A stretch of 15,313 nt of DNA from Acidimicrobiales bacterium (GCA_030833305.1 JAURHL010000025.1:1-15313), one strand, 5' to 3'. Numbered from the stretch's first letter, positions 6,685-13,961 are shown. The notes: generated by a model not told the origin, from the letters alone. Program-made: numbers and translations.

Positions 6685-8169
6685 ATGGCCATCCCCAAAG
6701 TCTGCGGTATCGAGACCGAGTACGGGATTCTCGTGCGCGGGGGAGAGTCCAATCCGGTGGCGGCGTCGTCGGTTCTCATCAACGCCTACGTCAACGATCG
6801 TTCGCGACGCGTCGATTGGGACTTCGAGGACGAAACCCCCGGGGTCGACGCCCGCGGATTCTCGTACGCGGATGCTTTGGCTCCCGAGGTTGAATCGCAC
6901 CTGGTGAACGCGGTTCTCACGAATGGTGCTCGTTACTACGTCGATCACGCGCACCCGGAGATCTCGACGCCCGAATGTTCCGACGCTCTGCAGGCCCTCG
7001 TCTACGACCGTTCGGCCGAGGAGATCGTCCGTCTCTCGATGGCGTTGGCGGCACCATTGTTGCCCGACGGCGCCGAGTTGCTCGTGCACAAGAACAACAG
7101 CGATGGCAAGGGCAACAGCTACGGCTGTCACGAGAACTTCCTCGTCGCCCGTGAGACACCCTTCGGTCGATTGGTGGCCGAGATCACTCCGCACTTCGTC
7201 ACCCGCCAGATCTTCTGTGGAGCGGGCAAGGTGGGGTGCGAGGCGCCGGGTTTCTCGACGACCGAGGTCCCGTTCCAGATCAGTCAGCGCGCGGATTTCT
7301 TCGAGGAGGAGGTGGGCCTCGAGACCACGCTGAAGCGACCGATCGTCAACACCCGTGACGAGCCACATTGTGATCCCCAGAAGTATCGCCGACTCCACGT
7401 GATCGTGGGCGACGCGAACATGTCCGAGGGTGCGACGCTCCTGAAACTCGGAACCACCAGCATCGTGCTGAGCATGATCGAGGATGGATTCGTCGGATCC
7501 GATCTGGCCCTGGCCCACCCGGTGCCGGCCATTCGACAGATCAGTCACGATCCCACGTTGCGACGCACCGTCCTGATGCAGTCCGGGGCCCGCATGAGTG
7601 CGCTCGACATCCAATGGCAACTTCTCGAGCGCGCGAATCGTTACGCCGAGGAGCGGGGCTTGTCGTCGGTGGGCGAGGACGTCGGGCGACTCGTGTTGTC
7701 GTTGTGGGAAGAGGTGCTGTCCGGGCTCGCGGGCGATCGGGCGACCGTGGCCGACCTCGTGGACTGGGTGGCCAAGGAGCGGATCATCGACGCCTACGCT
7801 CGCCGACATTCGGTTCCCGACGGGGACCCGCGATTGCGCGCCATCGATCTGCAGTACCACGACATGCGCCCCGGTAAGGGTCTCTCGACCAAGGTCGGTT
7901 TGCGCACGTTCGTCTCGGCCGAGGACGTGTCCCGCGGAATCGAGCGGGCTCCGGAGACGACCCGGGCGTATTTCCGCGGTGAGTGCCTGCGTCGTTGGCC
8001 CGACGACATCGTGGCGGCGAACTGGGACAGCATGGTCTTCGACGTCGGTCGCGACCCCTTGCGCCGGGTCCCGATGATGGAACCCTTGCGTGGAACCAAG
8101 GCCCACGTGGGCGAATTGTTGGATTCCAGTACATCGATTGGCGATCTGGTCGATCGTCTCGGGGCCTGA
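6685..8169 (+). CDS. dop: Depupylase / Pup deamidase Dop
   Basis: A 494-residue member of the Dop/PafA family (carboxylate-amine ligase fold related to glutamine synthetase). Dop hydrolyses the isopeptide bond between Pup and target lysines and, where Pup ends in Gln, deamidates it. The start MAIPKVCGIETEYGI carries the metal-binding glutamate pair (Glu10, Glu12). The catalytic aspartate is expected at Asp87 in ARYYVDHAHPE. The Dop-type loop region is seen at about 20-66 and is absent from PafA downstream. Other motifs shared with PafA are NNSDGKGNSYGCHENF and RRLHVIVGDANMSE. The open frame runs further 5' inside arc in another frame; family sequence begins at ATG 6685. Because Pup here already ends in Glu, the main role is likely depupylation. 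Confidence 0.96.
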   Translation: MAIPKVCGIETEYGILVRGGESNPVAASSVLINAYVNDRSRRVDWDFEDETPGVDARGFSYADALAPEVESHLVNAVLTNGARYYVDHAHPEISTPECSDALQALVYDRSAEEIVRLSMALAAPLLPDGAELLVHKNNSDGKGNSYGCHENFLVARETPFGRLVAEITPHFVTRQIFCGAGKVGCEAPGFSTTEVPFQISQRADFFEEEVGLETTLKRPIVNTRDEPHCDPQKYRRLHVIVGDANMSEGATLLKLGTTSIVLSMIEDGFVGSDLALAHPVPAIRQISHDPTLRRTVLMQSGARMSALDIQWQLLERANRYAEERGLSSVGEDVGRLVLSLWEEVLSGLAGDRATVADLVDWVAKERIIDAYARRHSVPDGDPRLRAIDLQYHDMRPGKGLSTKVGLRTFVSAEDVSRGIERAPETTRAYFRGECLRRWPDDIVAANWDSMVFDVGRDPLRRVPMMEPLRGTKAHVGELLDSSTSIGDLVDRLGA

Positions 8170-8205
8170 AGGTGACGATGACCCGCTGACGGTGGCAGGA
8201 TTGGG

Positions 8206-8213
8206 AAGAGGAG
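8206..8213 (+). promoter_or_regulatory. Ribosome binding site of pup
   Basis: AAGAGGAG ends five bases before the ATG at 8219. It fixes the pup start and rules out the longer in-frame reading that begins inside dop. Confidence 0.7.
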
Positions 8214-8218
8214 TGATC

Positions 8219-8413
8219 ATGGCCGAACGAGTCCACAAACAGAAGCAGACGTCCGATCGCTCGGACGAGGTCGGCGCCGAAGCGAGTGCCACCACCGAAC
8301 AGGGCGACAAGTTGCGGGCCGAACTCGACGATCTGCTCGACGAGATCGACGACGTGTTGGAATCCAACGCCGAGGACTTCGTGAAGTCCTACATCCAAAA
8401 GGGTGGTGAGTGA
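8219..8413 (+). CDS. pup: Prokaryotic ubiquitin-like protein Pup, C-terminal Gly-Gly-Glu form
   Basis: A 64-residue, acidic, mostly disordered modifier that PafA joins through its C-terminal glutamate to lysines of target proteins. The N-terminal part (MAERVHKQKQTSDRSD) is polar and charged. Residues about 32-55 form the helical segment that pairs with the ARC coiled coil (LRAELDDLLDEIDDVLESN). The end reads FVKSYIQKGGE, the expected Pup signature, with Glu and not Gln in the last position, so no deamidation is needed. The gene lies between dop and prcB, 49 bases after dop, and its stop is immediately followed by the prcB GTG. The start is set by a good ribosome binding site. Confidence 0.96.
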   Translation: MAERVHKQKQTSDRSDEVGAEASATTEQGDKLRAELDDLLDEIDDVLESNAEDFVKSYIQKGGE

Positions 8414-9220
8414 GTGGTGCCGATGTTCGGACCGGAGAACGACCCCGGAAGCAGTTTCGTGACCCTGCTCCGGCGAGTCGGAATCGAGCCGTTCGGCGTC
8501 GGTGATGCCACGGGCGGAGTCGCCCCGTCGACTCCTCACGCCACGACCGTTCTGGCCTTACGTTTCGACGGTGGTGTGGTGATGGCCGGCGATCGTCGCG
8601 CGACCGTGGGCAACCGCATCGCCAACCGTGAGATGGAGAAATTGATGCCGGCCGATCGCTTCAGCGGTGTGGCGATCTCGGGTTCCGCCGGACCGGCCAT
8701 GGACATGATCAAGGTCTTCCAGTTGCAGCTGGAGCATTTCGAGAAGCTCGATGGTCGCGCCATCAGTCTGGAAGGAAAGGCGAACCAGCTGTCGCAGTTG
8801 GTTCGCGCGAATCTCCCCGCGGCCATGCAGGGTTTCGGGGTGTATCCGATCTTCGCCGGATACGACCTGTTGCGGGAAACCGGTCGGTTGTGGGACTTCG
8901 ACGGCACCGGAGGTCGGTACGAGGAACGAGACTTCGTCGCCACCGGTTCGGGTGGTGGCGTCGCGGGAACGGTTCTGAAAGTCGGCTTCCGGCCGGCGAT
9001 GCCGGTCGAGGAAGCGGTGACGCTGGCCTGTCGGGCGTTGCACGAGGCGGCCGACGTCGACGCGGCCACCGGTGGCGCCGACGCTCTGCGCGGGATCTAC
9101 CCGGTGGTGGCCACCATCACCAAGGACGGCTGGATGCGTCGTGCCGACGACGATCTGGCTCCGCGATTCGAGGCGTTCCGCACCGAACAGCGCACGATCC
9201 TCGAGGGAGGTGCGTCGTGA
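8414..9220 (+). CDS. prcB: 20S proteasome beta subunit, catalytic
   Basis: A 268-residue precursor of the proteolytic subunit of the 20S core. A propeptide of 43 residues is expected to be cut before Thr44 in PHATTVLALRF, making that threonine the nucleophile. Numbering from Thr44 puts Asp at 17 (AGDRRAT) and Lys at 33 (MEKLMP), exactly the expected catalytic partners, which supports the cleavage site. Ala instead of the more usual Gly precedes the threonine. The SGSAGPA and GSGGG segments are family-typical. The GTG at 8414 follows the pup stop directly; GTG 8417 and ATG 8423 are possible alternative starts that change only the propeptide. The end overlaps prcA (GTGA). Confidence 0.96.
   Translation: MVPMFGPENDPGSSFVTLLRRVGIEPFGVGDATGGVAPSTPHATTVLALRFDGGVVMAGDRRATVGNRIANREMEKLMPADRFSGVAISGSAGPAMDMIKVFQLQLEHFEKLDGRAISLEGKANQLSQLVRANLPAAMQGFGVYPIFAGYDLLRETGRLWDFDGTGGRYEERDFVATGSGGGVAGTVLKVGFRPAMPVEEAVTLACRALHEAADVDAATGGADALRGIYPVVATITKDGWMRRADDDLAPRFEAFRTEQRTILEGGAS
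9205..9210 (+). promoter_or_regulatory. Ribosome binding site of prcA
   Basis: GGGAGG inside the prcB coding end lies six bases before the GTG at 9217, supporting that start over the longer in-frame reading inside prcB. Confidence 0.65.
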
Positions 9221-9894
9221 ATCAGCCGTTCTACGTGTCACCCGAACAGGTCATGAAAGATCGGGCCGACTACGCCCGCAAAGGTATCGCCCGTGGCCGG
9301 GCGTTGGTGGCGGTGCAATACGTCGACGGAATCGTGCTGGTGGCCGAGAACACCTCCAACACCTTGCGCAAGATCAGCGAGATCTACGACCGCATCGGTT
9401 TCGCCGGCGTCGGCAAGTACAACGAATTCGATTCCTTGCGTCGCTTCGGTGTGCGCAACGCCGACGTGAAGGGCTATCAGTATTCGCGCGACGATGTCGA
9501 GGCCCGCAGTCTGGCCAACGAATACGCCCAGATCCTCGGGCAAACCTTCACGCACGAGATGAAGCCCCTCGAGGTCGAGATCCTCGTTGCCGAAGTCGGA
9601 TTCACCCAAGAATCCGATCAGTTGTTCCACATCATGTACGACGGAACCTTGGTCGACGAGCAGGGCATGAGCGTTCTCGGCGGCGACGCCGAGGCGATCT
9701 CGGCCCGCCTGTCCGAGACGTGGCGTAAAGAGGACGATCTGCGCGCGGCCGTGCGTGGTTGTGTGGCCGCCTTGTGCGGACCGGATCGAACTCTCGGGGC
9801 TGGCGACACCGAAGTGGCGGTCTTGTCGCGCTCGAACGGCCGTCGATGTTTCCGGCGGTTGGACGACGCTGAGGTGTCGGGCTTTCTGGTCTGA
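9217..9894 (+). CDS. prcA: 20S proteasome alpha subunit
   Basis: A 225-residue subunit that forms the gated outer rings of the 20S core and receives the GQYL tail of ARC. It starts MNQPFYVSPEQVMKDRADYARKGIARGR in the usual alpha-subunit way: the first helix (H0) and the gate-forming N-terminus, followed by VAVQYVDGIVLVAEN, ISEIYDRIGFAGVGKYNEFD and the YAQILGQTFTHEMKPLEVEI segment. It lacks a catalytic Thr, as expected for alpha. The GTG start overlaps the prcB stop, so the two subunits are likely made in equal amounts by coupled translation. About 55 bases separate it from pafA, and these hold an inverted repeat and a promoter. Confidence 0.96.
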   Translation: MNQPFYVSPEQVMKDRADYARKGIARGRALVAVQYVDGIVLVAENTSNTLRKISEIYDRIGFAGVGKYNEFDSLRRFGVRNADVKGYQYSRDDVEARSLANEYAQILGQTFTHEMKPLEVEILVAEVGFTQESDQLFHIMYDGTLVDEQGMSVLGGDAEAISARLSETWRKEDDLRAAVRGCVAALCGPDRTLGAGDTEVAVLSRSNGRRCFRRLDDAEVSGFLV

Positions 9895-9896
9895 GC

Positions 9897-9932
9897 CGAA
9901 CGTCTGCCCCGACCGAATGCGCTCGACGTTCG
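9897..9932. repeat. Perfect 8-bp inverted repeat between prcA and pafA
   Basis: CGAACGTC (9897-9904) and GACGTTCG (9925-9932) are exact reverse complements with a 20-base loop. The right arm ends five bases before the pafA -10 hexamer. The repeat could be an operator for pafA or a stem-loop at the end of the arc-prcA message; no T-run follows, so a classical terminator is less likely. Confidence 0.5.
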
Positions 9933-9937
9933 CCCAC

Positions 9938-9949
9938 TAGGTTTCGCCC
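9938..9949 (+). promoter_or_regulatory. Candidate leaderless promoter of pafA
   Basis: TAGGTT (9938-9943, TAnnnT pattern) is followed by exactly six bases and then the ATG at 9950. There is no Shine-Dalgarno sequence. This suggests that pafA can be transcribed apart from prcA on an mRNA that starts at the ATG. The -35 region is not recognisable. Confidence 0.55.
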
Positions 9950-11308
9950 ATGGATCGGCGCATCTACGGACTCGAGAACGAGTACGGCGTCACCTGCACA
10001 TTGAAGGGTCAGCGACGTCTGAGTCCGGACGAAGTGGCGCGTTATCTCTTCCGCAAGGTGGTGACGTGGGGTCGCAGTTCGAACGTGTTCCTGGAGAACG
10101 GCGCGCGGCTGTATCTCGACGTCGGTTCCCATCCCGAGTACGCCACGCCGGAGTGCGATTCGATCTACGACGCGGTCGTTCACGACAAGGCGGGCGAGCG
10201 CATCCTGGAGTCCTTGCTCGTGTCGGCCGAGGAGCGTCTGCGCGAAGAGGGCATCCGCGGCACGGTGTATCTGTTCAAGAACAACACGGACTCGGCGGGC
10301 AACAGTTACGGCTGCCACGAGAACTACCTGACCGCTCGGGGCGACGACGCCGAGGCGCACGCCGCGGTGTTGATTCCGTTCCTCGTGTCGCGGCAGATCT
10401 TCACCGGCGCCGGCAAGATCGTCCAGACCGCTCGGGGTCCCGTGTATTCGATCATGCAACGAGCCGATCACATCTGGGAGACCATGTCGTCGGCCACCAC
10501 CCGGAGTCGACCGATCATCAACACCCGCGACGAGCCTCACGCCGATGCCGAACGCTTCCGTCGCCTGCACGTGATCGTCGGAGACTCGAACATGAGCGAG
10601 TACTCGACGTTCGTGAAACTGGGTTCCACGGCGTGCATGCTCCGCATGCTCGAGGATCCCATGGTGGTGTTGCGGGACATGACCCTGGAGAACCCCATTC
10701 GTGCCATCCGCGACATCAGTCATGACATGTCGTGTCGACGTACGGTGAACCTCGCCAACGGCCGCGAGGTGAGCGCGCTCGACATCCAGCGCGAGTACCT
10801 CGACCGTGCGTTGCGATACGCCGAGACCAAAGGGTTTCCCCCGATGGAGCAACGCGCCCTCGAGATGTGGGAACACTGCATCACCACCATCGAGAACGAC
10901 CCCTTGAAACTCGATCGTGAGGTGGATTGGGTGATCAAGCACCGACTGCTCGACTCCTACTGTCGGCGTCACGGAATCGATCTCGGCGATCCGCGAGCCC
11001 AATTGGTGGACCTGCAGTATCACGACCTGGTGAGCGACCGTGGTCTGTTCAACAAGTTGCAGTCGCACGGACTGGTGGAGACGATCTGTGCGACGAACGA
11101 CGTGGAGACCGCGATGGACACCCCGCCGCAGACCACACGCGCCCGATTGCGTGGCGAGTTCATTCGCGCCGCGAAGGAGCGCAAACGGGACTACACGGTG
11201 GATTGGGTGCATTTGAAGCTGAACGATCAGGCCCAGCGGACGGTCCTGTGCAAAGACCCCTTCAAGAGTCGCGACGAGCGTGTGGAGCGATTGATCGCTT
11301 CTCTCTGA
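9950..11308 (+). CDS. pafA: Pup-protein ligase PafA
   Basis: A 452-residue ligase that phosphorylates the C-terminal glutamate of Pup with ATP and joins it to a target lysine. It is a paralogue of Dop upstream. The opening MDRRIYGLENEYGVTC has the metal-binding glutamates (Glu9, Glu11), and the catalytic aspartate is expected at Asp57 in ARLYLDVGSHPEYATPEC. Shared family motifs are NNTDSAGNSYGCHENY, RPIINTRDEPHAD and RRLHVIVGDSNMSEYSTFVK. Unlike Dop it lacks the long insertion after the first strand, which separates ligase from depupylase. The ATG is preferred because it lies six bases after a TAnnnT hexamer and matches the usual N-terminus. The next possible start (lepB region) abuts its stop. 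Confidence 0.97.
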   Translation: MDRRIYGLENEYGVTCTLKGQRRLSPDEVARYLFRKVVTWGRSSNVFLENGARLYLDVGSHPEYATPECDSIYDAVVHDKAGERILESLLVSAEERLREEGIRGTVYLFKNNTDSAGNSYGCHENYLTARGDDAEAHAAVLIPFLVSRQIFTGAGKIVQTARGPVYSIMQRADHIWETMSSATTRSRPIINTRDEPHADAERFRRLHVIVGDSNMSEYSTFVKLGSTACMLRMLEDPMVVLRDMTLENPIRAIRDISHDMSCRRTVNLANGREVSALDIQREYLDRALRYAETKGFPPMEQRALEMWEHCITTIENDPLKLDREVDWVIKHRLLDSYCRRHGIDLGDPRAQLVDLQYHDLVSDRGLFNKLQSHGLVETICATNDVETAMDTPPQTTRARLRGEFIRAAKERKRDYTVDWVHLKLNDQAQRTVLCKDPFKSRDERVERLIASL

Positions 11309-11320
11309 GTGTCGAACCGA

Positions 11321-11326
11321 TACCGT
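11321..11326 (+). promoter_or_regulatory. Possible -10 element for lepB
   Basis: TACCGT fits TAnnnT and ends nine bases before the preferred lepB ATG at 11336, which would give a near-leaderless message. Weaker than the other promoters; lepB may also be read through from pafA. Confidence 0.3.
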
Positions 11327-11335
11327 GGGGTTCGC

Positions 11336-11983
11336 ATGGAATCGGAGACGGGAATCGTGGGTGAGTTCGGCCCGGACACGGCCGACGAGGAGACCGGCGA
11401 GTCACCCCGTGTCGATCCCGACGAGCGTCGGCGACAGCAGATACGGGCGGTCTGGGAGTGGGTCGCGGTCGTGGCGATCGCCATCGTGGCCGCGTTGTTG
11501 ATCCGACTGTTCCTCTTCCAGCAGTACTACATCGACGGTCCGAGCATGCAAGCCACGTTGATGCCCGAGGACCGGGTTCTGGTGAACAAACTCTCGTACA
11601 AGTTGCACGACGTGAATCGCGGTGACGTCATCGTCTTCGACCGTCTCAGTGGTGTGAACAACCACGATGATCTGATCAAGCGGGTCATCGCCCTGCCGGG
11701 CGAAACGTTGGAGGTTCGATCCTGTGAGGTGTTCATCGACGGCCGCCGTCTTCGGGAGCCGTATCTGAACGTCGAGCAGGTGGCGGCGATCGAGCCCGCC
11801 GCGCGCTGTGGCAGCCACACCGACATCGCCCCGGAGACGGTTCCCGAGGGAATGGTGTACGTCATGGGGGACAATCGGGTCCAGAGTTTCGACAGTCGTG
11901 ACTTCGGCCCGATCGACGTGGACGAGATTCGTGGTCGCGCCTTCGTGGTCATCTGGCCGGCTGGCGCGTGGGCCTGGCTCTGA
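11336..11983 (+). CDS. lepB: Signal peptidase I
   Basis: A 215-residue type I signal peptidase that cleaves signal peptides from proteins leaving through Sec or Tat. A short acidic cytoplasmic tail leads to one membrane helix (about residues 40-60). The catalytic serine is Ser70 in YYIDGPSMQATL, and the general base is Lys115 in DLIKRVIALPGE. Box E is MGDNR at 177-181, followed by DSRDFG. All key residues are present. An in-frame GTG at 11309 directly after the pafA stop would add nine residues; I prefer ATG 11336 but cannot exclude the longer form. It lies upstream of, but is separated from, the tat genes. It converges with the minus-strand GDPD gene, with 13 bases between stops and no clear terminator hairpin. 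Confidence 0.92.
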   Translation: MESETGIVGEFGPDTADEETGESPRVDPDERRRQQIRAVWEWVAVVAIAIVAALLIRLFLFQQYYIDGPSMQATLMPEDRVLVNKLSYKLHDVNRGDVIVFDRLSGVNNHDDLIKRVIALPGETLEVRSCEVFIDGRRLREPYLNVEQVAAIEPAARCGSHTDIAPETVPEGMVYVMGDNRVQSFDSRDFGPIDVDEIRGRAFVVIWPAGAWAWL

Positions 11984-11996
11984 CCACTCCCGCCGT

Positions 11997-12725
11997 TCAG
12001 GCACCGGTTCCGATCTGGGCCGCGTACGCCTCCATCATGCGGTCGGTGTGATCGCTGAACACACCGTCGAGGCCCATGCGAAAGGCGTCGTTCAGCACAT
12101 GATCCTGTTGCATGTCCCAGCCGAGGGTGAATCGATCGAAGCGATGGAACAGCGCGACGAGACCGCCGTTCCAGTCGGTGTGGTGCATGTTGATGCAGTC
12201 GATCCCGGAATCGGCCAGGATCGCGGCCCGTCGCTCGGCCCCCTCCTTGATACGGGCGAGGCGGGTGGAATCCACCAATCGGGCCGACGTGAGCGGGCGC
12301 CAACTCGCCACGGTTTTCCAATCGTGATGGCACAGCCACAGACGCGTCTCCAGGAGAGGTCGTACCTCCCGAACCACTTCGATGACGGCACCGACGGCCG
12401 TGGGGTCCTTGACGTCGAGTGAGAGGTCGAAGCCACCCGGGCAGGAGCGCAACATGTCGGCCAGTGTGGGCACGTGCTCGGGAAGATCGTCCCGGTACAC
12501 CGCGGACAGCGGGATGCGACGGCCGCGACGCTTGACCACTCCGTCATGATCGAGGACCGCGACCCCGTCGGCTGTGACCCAGACGTCGCTCTCGAGACCG
12601 GTGGCACCGAGCCGAAGGGCCAATTGGAACGCGGCGATGGTGTTCTCCGGAGCGTGAGCCCGCGCACCGCGATGGGCGAACGCCACCGGTGGGTCCAGCA
12701 AGGATGGAAGCCGCTGTTGCTGCAC
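11997..12725 (-). CDS. Glycerophosphodiester phosphodiesterase family protein
   Basis: A 242-residue GDPD TIM-barrel protein. Members hydrolyse glycerophosphodiesters to glycerol-3-phosphate and an alcohol. The catalytic and metal-binding motifs are all visible: AHRG with His18 and Arg19, PENT with Glu27 and Asn28, LESDVWVTADG with Glu45 and Asp47, then LDHDG with His60. There is no signal peptide, so it is probably cytoplasmic. The frame is open upstream to 13004, but those codons overlap tatB and are not family-like. GTG at 12725 is chosen because homology begins soon after and a -10 hexamer sits six bases upstream. It is the only minus-strand gene between pafA and the helicase. Substrate is unknown. 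Confidence 0.88.
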   Translation of the reverse strand: MQQQRLPSLLDPPVAFAHRGARAHAPENTIAAFQLALRLGATGLESDVWVTADGVAVLDHDGVVKRRGRRIPLSAVYRDDLPEHVPTLADMLRSCPGGFDLSLDVKDPTAVGAVIEVVREVRPLLETRLWLCHHDWKTVASWRPLTSARLVDSTRLARIKEGAERRAAILADSGIDCINMHHTDWNGGLVALFHRFDRFTLGWDMQQDHVLNDAFRMGLDGVFSDHTDRMMEAYAAQIGTGA

Positions 12726-12737
12726 GAAGCCATTGTG
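12726..12737 (-). promoter_or_regulatory. Candidate leaderless promoter of the GDPD gene
   Basis: On the minus strand CACAAT (12737-12732; four of six bases match TATAAT) is followed by exactly six bases and the GTG start at 12725. No Shine-Dalgarno sequence is present. Confidence 0.45.
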
Positions 12738-12794
12738 ACACGAGTGCCTCGCCGAGTCTTCCTCAACGAAGCGCGACCCCGTCGGCGTGATCCC

Positions 12795-12806
12795 TAGACT
12801 CGTCCC
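12795..12806 (+). promoter_or_regulatory. Candidate leaderless promoter of the tatB-tatC pair
   Basis: TAGACT (12795-12800, TAnnnT) is followed by exactly six bases and the GTG at 12807. There is no Shine-Dalgarno sequence. It is divergent from the GDPD promoter, with 81 bases between the two start codons. Confidence 0.55.
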
Positions 12807-13154
12807 GTGTTCAACATGTCCGGCAGCGAGATCGTGGTGATCGTGTTGTTGGCGCTCATCGTGCTCGGTCCCGAGAAACTCCCCGAGGCCATCCGCCGGT
12901 TCGGACGGGTCTACGGCGAATTGAAGCGCATGAGCACCGGGTTCCAGAGCGAGTTCCGGAACGCTTTCGACGAGCCGATGCGCGAATTCCGCGAGACGGC
13001 ACAACTGACCAAGGACGCGGTCATGCGACCGGTGAACGAGGTACGCGACACCGTCAAGGAGGCCGGTCGTGCCTTCGACGAGGCGGCGAAGCCGGACACG
13101 GTCGATCCGTCGGAGTCTCCGTCGTCATCCGAAGACGGGGGCGAGGCGTCGTGA
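12807..13154 (+). CDS. tatB: Twin-arginine translocase subunit, TatB-like (TatA/B family)
   Basis: A 115-residue single-pass subunit of the Tat system, which exports folded proteins. The N-terminal membrane helix (about residues 6-20) contains Glu8, followed by the hinge LGPEKLP at 20-26, then an amphipathic helix (EAIRRFGRVYGELKRM) and a charged, disordered tail rich in Ser, Glu and Asp. The GPEKLP hinge and the membrane glutamate are TatB-like; TatA usually has FGxKKLP without the glutamate. In Mycobacterium the gene at this place is tatA, so the subtype should be taken with some care. The stop overlaps the tatC GTG (GTGA). A TatA gene would then lie elsewhere in the genome. Confidence 0.8.
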   Translation: MFNMSGSEIVVIVLLALIVLGPEKLPEAIRRFGRVYGELKRMSTGFQSEFRNAFDEPMREFRETAQLTKDAVMRPVNEVRDTVKEAGRAFDEAAKPDTVDPSESPSSSEDGGEAS

Positions 13155-13936
13155 GATTGCCCCGCCTCAAGAAGTCGCGAGCAGCGAGAAGCGACGATGC
13201 GATGACGCTCACCGAGCATCTGGCCGAGTTGCGCAGTCGTCTCATCCGTTCGGCGTTGGCGATCGTGGCCGGGATGATGGTGGTTCTCGCGTTCTACGAG
13301 CCTGTCCTGGATTTCCTGCGGCAACCGTACGACAACCTGTGTCAGAGGCGCCCGGATCTGGTCTCGAATTGCGATTTCTTCACCCTGGGGCCATTGGAGG
13401 GATTCAACGCACGTTTACGGATCTCCTTGTACGGCGGACTGATTCTGGCCCTACCGGTGATCCTCTGGCAGATCTGGCGTTTCGTGGTGCCCGCGTTGCA
13501 TGCCAAGGAGAAGAAGTACGCCATCCCCTTCGTCTTGTCCTCGGTGGTGCTGTTCGCATTGGGCGGATTCTTCGCGTACCTGACCCTCGACAAGGGTTTG
13601 GAGTGGTTGATCTCGTGGTCGGGCAGCGACGTGCAGCAGGCATTCCAGATCAGCAAGTACGTCAGTTTCGTCGGTTTGATGATGGCGGCGTTCGGCGTCG
13701 GCTTCGAGTTCCCGGTCCTTCTCGTGTTCTTGCAGCTCGTCGGAGTCTTGCGACCCCGTCAACTGGTCGAGGGCTGGCGCGTCGCTTTGATGCTGATCGT
13801 GGTGCTGGCAGCCGTGATCACACCGTCCGGAGACCCGATCACGTTGGCGTTGTTGTCGGTTCCGCTGGCGATGTTCTACTTCGTGGCGATCCTGATCGGT
13901 TACCTGGCCACCCGAGGACGTGTGGCGGCCGAATAA
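13151..13936 (+). CDS. tatC: Sec-independent protein translocase TatC
   Basis: A 261-residue polytopic membrane protein, the receptor for twin-arginine signal peptides. The cytoplasmic signature TLTEHLAELRSRL at 19-31 starts the core. It is followed by the family segments PLEGF, GLILALPVILWQIWRFVVPAL, EKK, FGVGFEFPVLLVFL and the ending TPSGDPITLALLSVPL. Six membrane helices can be traced. The GTG at 13151 overlaps the tatB stop and gives a 17-residue basic tail before the conserved Met-Thr-Leu-Thr; ATG 13202 is a shorter alternative. It lies 37 bases before the helicase start, the same order as in Mycobacterium. Confidence 0.95.
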   Translation: MRLPRLKKSRAARSDDAMTLTEHLAELRSRLIRSALAIVAGMMVVLAFYEPVLDFLRQPYDNLCQRRPDLVSNCDFFTLGPLEGFNARLRISLYGGLILALPVILWQIWRFVVPALHAKEKKYAIPFVLSSVVLFALGGFFAYLTLDKGLEWLISWSGSDVQQAFQISKYVSFVGLMMAAFGVGFEFPVLLVFLQLVGVLRPRQLVEGWRVALMLIVVLAAVITPSGDPITLALLSVPLAMFYFVAILIGYLATRGRVAAE

Positions 13937-13961
13937 ACGTTCGTCCGTGAGGTCCAACGGG

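Noticed and set aside
6661..8367. A 568-codon open frame on the minus strand opposite dop and pup
   Set aside because: It lies across clear dop and pup coding sequence, has no recognisable motifs, and its composition fits the antisense shadow of high-GC codons.
9632..11212. A 526-codon minus-strand open frame opposite prcA and pafA
   Set aside because: Antisense shadow of pafA; no family features and a His/Arg/Val-rich low-information sequence.
6685..11308. Similar DNA stretches in dop and pafA as a possible recent duplication
   Set aside because: The shared motifs are the known ancient Dop/PafA paralogy; similarity is limited to catalytic segments.
11984..11996. Bidirectional terminator between lepB and the GDPD gene
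   Set aside because: The 13-base gap holds no inverted repeat able to form a hairpin.
12726..13004. 5' extension of the GDPD frame on the minus strand
   Set aside because: It overlaps tatB and its promoter, is not family-like, and the GTG at 12725 has its own -10 hexamer.
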